Of a DNA stretch of 64,000 nucleotides, positions 57,101-64,000 are shown in pieces. The position numbers and the translations under genes were made by a program. The DNA comes from Laccaria trichodermophora (lineage: Eukaryota > Basidiomycota > Agaricomycetes > Agaricales > Hydnangiaceae): assembly GCA_018417955.1 (NCBI GenBank), contig JACTVC010000005.1:1-64000 (forward strand), read 5' to 3'. Position 1 is the stretch's first letter; each line of letters begins with the position of its first letter. The notes below the pieces were generated by a model. That model had not been told where the DNA came from, made no database searches, and worked only from the letters and a program-made list of their open reading frames with translations.

Positions 57101-58839
57101 GTTTCTATTATCGCTTTTTTGCCCTTGTGCTCACAACTCCCCAGAACCTCAATCTGGGTCGATTTTTGTGATCAAGGGCTCGTTCGGATACCCCTACACT
57201 CCGCTAAGACGCTCCCCCAAACCGCTTACAAAACGGTTAAGGTCTCGTGGAGCTAGGTCAGTTTCTATTACCGCTTTTTTGCCCTTGTGCTCACAACTCC
57301 CCAGAACCTCAATCTGGGTCGATTTTTGTGATCAAGGACTCGTTCGGATACCCCTACACTCCGCTAAGACGCTCCCAAAAACCGCTTACAAACTGGTTAA
57401 GGTCTCGTGGAGCTAGGTAGTTTCTATTATCGCTTTTTTGCCCTTGTGCTCACAACTCCCCAGAACCTCAATCTGCGCCGATTTTTGTGATCAAGGACTC
57501 GTTCGGATACCCCTACACTCCGCTAAGATGCTCCCCCAAACCGCTTACAAAACGGTTGAGGTCTTGTGGAGCTAGGTCAGTTTCTATTATCGCTTTTTTG
57601 CCCTTATGCTCACAACTCCCCAGAACCTCAATCTGCTTCGATTTTCGCGATCGAGGACTCGTTCGGATACCCTTACACTCCGCTAAAACGCTCCCCAAAA
57701 CAGCTTACGAAATGGTTAAGGTCTCGTGGAGCTAGGTCAGTTTCTATTATCGCTTTTTTGCCCTTGTGCTCACAACTCCCCAGAACCTCAATCTGCTTCG
57801 ATTTTCGCGATCGAGGACTCGTTCGGATACCCTTACACTCCGCTAAAACGCTCCCCAAAACAGCTTACGAAATGGTTAAGGTCTCGTGGAGCTAGGTCAG
57901 TTTCTATTTTCGCTCTTTTGCCCTTATGCTCACAACTCCCCAGGACCTCAATCTGCTTCAATTTCTGCGATCGAGTACTCAATCAGATACCCCTACACTC
58001 CGTGAAGACGCTCCCGAAAACCGCGTACCAAACGGTTGAGGTCTCATGGAGCTAGGTAAGTTTGTCTTTTCGCTCCTTTTCCCCTTGTGCTGACAACTTC
58101 CCAGGACCTCAATCTGCTTCGATTTTTGTGATCAAGCACTCGTTCGGTTACCCCCACACTCCGTGAAGACGCTCCCCAAAACCACTTATAAAACGGTTGA
58201 GGTCTCGTGGAGCTAGGTGAGTGTGTATTTTCGCTTTTTTGCCTATCTGCTCAAAACTCCCCAGGGCCTCAATCTGCTTCGTTTTCCATGGTCGAGGGTT
58301 CGTTTGGATACCCCCACACTCCGTGAAGACGCTCCCCAAAACCGCTTACAAAACGGTTGAGGTCTCGTGGAGCTAGGTCAGTGTGTATTTTCGCTTTTTT
58401 GCCCATATGCTCACAACTCCCCAGGGCCTCAATATGCCCCATTTTCTGTGATCGAGGGCTTGTTCGGATACCCACACACTTCCTAAAAATATGCCACAAA
58501 AATTGTCATGTCCTTAATCATTATATCTTCAACATAAAGAACTATTGTTACATAAATGTGAAATAGAGGCAATATATTCATATGTTAGAGTCTGACAGCC
58601 AAATAGGGCAGTACCTCAGCTACCACCTACATTAATGACAACTTGTATAGGACTAAAAGCAAGTGATAGGTAAGGAATAGTAAAGTAAACTAGCAAAGCC
58701 GTCAATGCTAAGCAGACAGCTGATCGTGGGAAGAAATCACTTTCGTGGGAGAAAGTCAAATTTCAGCGTTACCGCGCTGAAAAAAGTCTTGAGATCCTGG
58801 GGAATAAACGAGTCTCTTCGTAAACTCAGAGGACTCGTA
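54181..58839 (-). mobile_element. Non-autonomous Helitron/Helentron-like element E3 (4659 bp), inverted copy of E2
   Basis: Position p in E2 corresponds to 99120 minus p here. The 3' terminus (ACACAAGT read on the minus strand) is at 54181, next to element X. The 5' terminus is at 58839, next to the H2 Rep-helicase frame. It carries the same ~160-bp array (about 56680-58480), six dyad motifs (56189-56650), the 35-bp-arm hairpin (56055-56132) and ~120-bp repeats (about 54420-55990). Together with E2 it forms a 4.66-kb inverted repeat separated by 9241 bp. Confidence 0.9.
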
Positions 58840-58840
58840 A

Positions 58841-61800
58841 CACTCTTCCTCCTCCTCTTGAGGAACTTGATGAAGTCTTGGCTGTTATGTTTACAGGACC
58901 TTGTCAACCTACAAAAAAAGACCTTCAACGTACACCATTGCTGGTCCGTCGAAAGCAGATTTCAAAAGCACTTGAGTGGTTAAAATTGAACCATTCTGAC
59001 TACTTTGACATCGGAATATCACAGGAGAATTTGAGCCAGTACCCTTTGAGTGATGCACCAGTTGTAATTGACTATCGTCAGTCAATAATAAATAGGGAGC
59101 GAGAAGCTACAAGTGTTCATGATAATGAAGAAGAGATAGGTACCGAAGAGGGTCCTTGTACTTTTGTAGTGCAAGGGCTGACTGGAGAAGAGTATTCTAC
59201 CATGTCTTTGGAGGCAATAAAGGCTCGAGCACTGAAGCATTTGACATCCAATAGAAAAATCATGTTTGCAGGCCATTCTCAACAACCCAACTCCATTTAT
59301 AACAACCCTCAACTATTTCCTGCTATGCTACCATGGCTATTTCCTTATGGCCTTGGAGGTATCGGAAATGATATGATACCCCATAACATATCTACAATGG
59401 CCCACAAGCGTTTACTGTTAATGTATCATGATAAGCGATTCCAAATGGATCCACATTTTCCACTTATTGCATTCAATCATGAACAAATACAACAAAGTAC
59501 AACGGGAGGTTATCTTACGACCAAAAAATCCTCATTTAATTCAGTAACTGAACGCTTGCTTAACCTTGACATGCAAGTGATATCTAGCATAAATAAAAGA
59601 CTTGCTTCAGGTGAACGAGTAAAACCAGAAACTGAGCAAGAAAAAGAATGCTTTCAATTGTTGAAGGATCTGGATTCAGTTGGAGGTCACGTGCAAGGTT
59701 CAACAACATCTAAAAAATACATGCGAAATGAAGTTTGGTCACTTATATCTTATATTGGTGCTCCCTCCTGGTTTATTACGCTTTCTCCAGCAGATGGCAA
59801 GCATCCTATTTGTCTTTATTTTGCTGATACCAACACAGAATTCAGACCTGAATTAACCTTTTCACCAGAATGCTCTACATTAATTGCGAAGAATCCTGTA
59901 GCTGCAGCACGCTTTTTTCATTTTATCTGTGAGAACTTTATTAAACATGTACTAGGTGTTGGAAGTAATCATCCTGGGTTATATGGTGAAACAGATGCAT
60001 ACTATGGAACAGTTGAACAACAAGGGAGGTTAACACTGCACCTTCACCTGCTTTTGTGGATAAAAGGTGCCTTATCTCCTCAAGACATACGAGATCGAAT
60101 TATGGATCCTTCATCTGACTTTCAAAAATGTATTGTTGAATATCTTGAATCAGTACATAAAGGAGAACTTCATGGAGGATCCTCTGAAGATATTCGAGCT
60201 CAATGTCAAGATGCTCAGAAAAACAACCCTGAATACAAAAATCCAACCCATACTATGCCTATACCTCCACCTCCTCTCTGTAAGAATAGAGGGTGCAACA
60301 AATGTTTAAGATGCACTAATCTTAAAGTATGGTGGGGTAAATTTCATGCAACAACAGATGATCTTTTGTCTAGATCAAATCATCATGGGTGCCGCAGACC
60401 TGAAATAGATGGGGAAGACCCTACAAAAGTGAAGCGGAAAGGTTGTCTAAATGCACAAGGCCAATGTAAGGCACGCTTTCCACGTGAGATTGTAGAGGAG
60501 ACAATGGTTGATCCACTGAGCGGTGCATTGAAAATAAAGAAAGGTGAAATGTGGCTCAATACATTCACACCTGAGCTAACATATCTTCTTCGCTGCAACA
60601 CAGATACTACTAGCTTGATGTCAGGTACAGCAATAAAGGCAGCTGTTGGATATATCACCGAATATGTAACAAAAACTGGCTTAAATTCATATACAGCTTT
60701 TGATGCCGTTCGTCAAGTGTTTAACAGAAACTCTGAAATGATTGGAGGTAATGATGACAGGCAAAATACTGCTCGTCAATTGATGACAAAAATGGTGAAT
60801 GCATTAACTGCTAGGATGGAAATAGGAAGTCCCATGGCTTCTCTCTATCTGCTTGGAAACCCTGACCATTATACAAGTCACAAGTTCACTCTTTTCTATT
60901 GGAAAAATTTTGTAAGACAGGCTAGAAATCCCTGGATGATTACAACAGAAAGTGACACATCAAATTCAGCTGTTTCTGAGGAGAAAGAAATGCCAGAGAA
61001 GGTAGTACTGCAAAATATGAGGGAATGTACATTGGATTGTCAAATGTTTATGATTATATTTACCATCCTATTGTTTATGAGAAGATGTCTTTATATGACT
61101 GGATAAGAAAAGCAAAAAAAGAGAAACGCTCGAAAGAGGAGCAGCAGGAATTTGATGCTCACTATGACAAAAATGAAAATGAAGTAGAATCTGATGATGA
61201 ATCAGTTACTGAAGGAGAAGATGAACTCAATTTTCTGGGCGGTGGAGCAACTGCATGTGATATAGAAGATGAATCAACAGATGAATTGCTTGGTGAATTG
61301 GATTCTGATGATGAACTTAACAACTATGAAAATTTTTATGATGATGAACCAGATAGTCAAGAGTTTCTACCTGATCACCCTCAACATTGTACACACAAGG
61401 TAGTTGTTGTTGATGAGGAGAATGCTCTTATACCAAATTTTGTTGGTGGAGGCTTACCTCGCCGTGATCAAGGTGACAGAGAATATTACTGTTCTACTAT
61501 GCTTTCTTTGTTCAAACCTTGGCGAAATGGCAAAGATTTGAAACTAGAAGATGAATCTTGGGATGAAGCTTTTTGTGGCTATGCATTTTCAGCAAGACAA
61601 CTTGAGCTTATGAATAATTTCAATATCAAGTATGAATGTAATGATGCAAGAGATGACTACTCTGCACAAATGAAAAAGAAAGGTGAAAGAGAAGGAATAT
61701 TAGGCTCATGGGATGACAGTGGTGGTGAACTTGATACTAACTTTCCTGACTTTGGTGAAGATGGTCTATTGGATATTGATGAATCACTGTATATGTTGGG

Positions 61801-64000
61801 AGACCCCAATAGTATCAATAATCAGAAGCTTCATGAAATGAACAGAATTGAGAATGTCGTTCAAAATGCAGGATGGCTTGATCCATGCATTGGCAATATT
61901 GATCCAGTGGATGTAAACTTTAAGCCAGAAGAAGAACGAACTGGATCTCAGTGGAATGTTCTTGTACAGTCGCTAAAGAAACTCTTCCTTGAAACACGTT
62001 CAAAGAACCTTCCAGCAGCTAAAGCAGATAAAGAAAGAAATGGGACATCACAAAATGAAGTGGTTGTGGATGATATCAGCTACTTGGACAAAAAATTCAA
62101 AGCAAAGAAAGAAGAAGAACAGAAAATGATAGATGACATTGCCCAAACATTCAGTTTGAATGAAGAGCAGGAAAGAGCATTCCGAATTGTGGCCAACCAT
62201 GCAACTATGAAAGAAAGTGAGCAACTTAAAATGTATCTGGGAGGTATGGGTGGAACAGGAAAATCTCAGGTTATAAAAGCATTAATAGCTCTCTTTGATA
62301 AACGTAATGAAGCACATAGAATTATGATATTGGCACCAACTGGATCTGCTGCCGCTCTATTGAATGGCTCAACATATCATTCAGCTTTAGGTGTAAAAAG
62401 TGATTCCCGAAGAAGTCATAATGAACAGTCAAATATGGCACAAGTTAGATCTCGTTTGGATGGTGTAGACTATATATTTCTAGATGAAGTGTCCATGATC
62501 TCATGTTATGAGCTATATAAAATAAGTGCACAACTGGCAAAAGGAAGAAACAATATGGATGTACCCTTTGGTGGAATCAATATGATTTTTGCAGGAGACT
62601 TTGCACAACTTATGCCAGTACTAGGCCAGGCCCTTTATAATGGGAATGTTGGCACATCGGTGGATGCCTCCATGTCAGAACGTGGGCAGCAATCTGCTAT
62701 AGGTAAAGAGCACTTTGGCACCAAGTTACTACAGTTGTAATTCTACGAAAAAATATGAGACAAAATACACAATCAGTGGAAGATGCCAAGCTAAGGACAG
62801 CTCTAGAAAATATGAGATATGCAGCATGTACTGCTGATGACATTAAATTTTTAAGAAGCCGTGTTGCAGGAAGGCGGCCTGATCAGCCGAAGTTGGCTGA
62901 CAAACGTTTCAGAAATGTCTCTATCATTACTGCTTTGAACTCCCAGAAAGATCGAATCAATGAATTGGGTTCTGCACGTTTTGCAGCAGATACTGGCCAA
63001 ACCCTCACTGACTTTTACTCTGTGGATACGCTGGGGGTTGAGTGTGATCCAGTCACTGGTAAAAAGCCTCGTGGAAGACCTAAGAAAACTGCTATATACA
63101 AAACTATCAGTCCAAAGCTTCAAAATTTACTTTGGAACTTGCGCCATTCGGCCTCTGACCATGTTCCTGGAAAACTTTCACTGTGTATTGGTATGCCAGT
63201 TATAATACGAAATAATGATGCAACAGAATTATGTATAACAAAAGGTCAAGAAGGTCATGTTGTTGGATGGGATGCAAAGTTGGGCCCAAGTGGACAACGA
63301 ATCCTTGAAACTTTGTTTGTAAAGCTTGATCGTCCTGCCAAGACAATCAAGATTGAGGGATTGCCTGAAAATGTAGTTCCACTAGTAAAGAACAGCATGT
63401 CTATTGAATGTATCTGTCCAAGTGATGTTACTCTTGCTATATCCCATTCTCAGGTGTCTGTGCTACCTAACTTTGCAATGACAGACTATGCATCACAAGG
63501 AAAGACTCGTCCATTCAATGTGGTGGATTTAAATAGCTGTCGTAACCACCTATCTTACTATACTGCTCTTTCTAGAAGTGCAACATGTGAAGGAACTGTA
63601 ATTGTACAAGGATTTGATCCATCAAAGATTACCTGTGGTGCATCTGGTTATCTTCGACAAGAGTTTAGAGAACTTGAGCTTCTTGATGACATTACCAACC
63701 TTAAATACAATGGCCAATTACCTCCATCAATCAATGGCCAACTGCGTAATGCTCTCTTACATCAGTATCAACAGCTCAAAGGGAAGGGGTATTGTCCACA
63801 AAATGTGATGGGGCCAATTAGATGGAGTGAAATGTATCCAATGCAAACTTTTCAGGTGATCACTGATAGTTCATGGACACTCACCACAAAATCAACCACT
63901 GATGCAACTGAAGAGGTTGACATCCAATCACAAAAGAAAAGTAAAAACGTCTCAGGTTATTTTGTTCCTGCACAGGGATCAAAGGCAATTGCATCTACAC
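58841..64000 (+). pseudogene. Helitron H2 Rep-helicase, C-terminal fragment (runs off the window)
   Basis: It begins with TLPPPLEELDEVL, continuing the fragment at 44940-46740. Rep motifs are intact: SWFITLSPAD, HLHLLLWI (HUH) and GYITEYVTK. A one-base deletion near 61015 (caaaatatgag where H1 has cagaagtatgat) shifts the frame. A two-base insertion near 62702-62713 (ggtaaagagcac versus ggcagagcac) shifts it again just after the helicase GDFAQL motif. The helicase part has GGMGGTGKS, LDEVSM and YTALSRS. The frame is then open to 64000, where a region equivalent to about residue 2400 of H1 is reached, so the C-terminal peptidase-like domain lies outside. With the transposon insertion and two frameshifts this copy cannot make the full protein. 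Confidence 0.92.

Noticed and set aside
45000..64000. Two unrelated Helitron fragments on opposite strands
   Set aside because: They abut exactly at the same codon of one protein and are joined by re-inverting the segment between E2 and E3, so one split element is the simpler reading.

Overview
The window looks like a piece of an Agaricomycete (mushroom-forming basidiomycete) genome. The evidence is the many-exon genes with introns of about 50-60 bp, a chromodomain Ty3/gypsy element, F-box-like and other proteins of Agaricomycete type, and dense nested transposons. I saw no rRNA, tRNA, CRISPR array or bacterial-type operon. Three of the protein-coding genes look host-like (28.3-38.8 kb); nearly everything else is transposon-derived.

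Layout. 1-4.1 kb: an imperfect fold-back built from ~152-bp repeats that each carry a 14-bp-arm hairpin, plus a 19-bp dyad motif whose orientation flips at the centre (~2.57 kb). 4.2-15.35 kb: an apparently intact Helitron/Helentron-like element (H1) with a spliced accessory gene and a 2716-residue Rep (HUH)-PIF1 helicase protein that ends in a USP-like cysteine-peptidase domain. Its 3' terminus abuts a Ty3/gypsy pol gene cut immediately after the expected RT catalytic YxDD motif. 15.35-21.43 kb: the rest of that gypsy element, with a second ORF homologous to the Helitron accessory protein and a putative 3' LTR. 22.40-27.60 kb: a non-autonomous element (E1) with H1-type ends, inserted without target-site duplication in one unit of a ~360-bp tandem repeat; the neighbouring unit preserves the empty site. 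E1 itself holds a solo LTR and a TA-flanked MITE.

28.3-38.8 kb: an F-box/nucleotidyltransferase-fold-like gene (+), an AT-hook gene with a probable frameshift (+), and a long many-exon gene (-) with a possible 2-oxoglutarate/Fe(II) dioxygenase motif.

39.9-64.0 kb: a second Helitron (H2) split into two oppositely oriented parts, 44940-50353 (-) and 58841-64000 (+). Two 4659-bp, nearly identical inverted copies of a non-autonomous element lie at 40281-44939 (E2) and 54181-58839 (E3). Re-inverting 44940-54180 rejoins the H2 reading frame at the exact insertion point and at the same time restores the pre-insertion site of the other copy. The present arrangement is therefore best explained by recombination between the two inverted elements.

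How the parts relate. H1 supplies a candidate replicase whose 3' end (covarying hairpin, then ACACAAGT) is shared by E1, E2 and E3, so these are probably its non-autonomous dependants. The dyad motif GTTTGG-N5-CCAAGAC is found beside the accessory gene of both Helitrons and inside E2/E3, but no copy was seen in E1. A related accessory protein of unknown function is carried by both Helitrons and by the gypsy element. It is the best candidate here for an undescribed transposon-associated protein.
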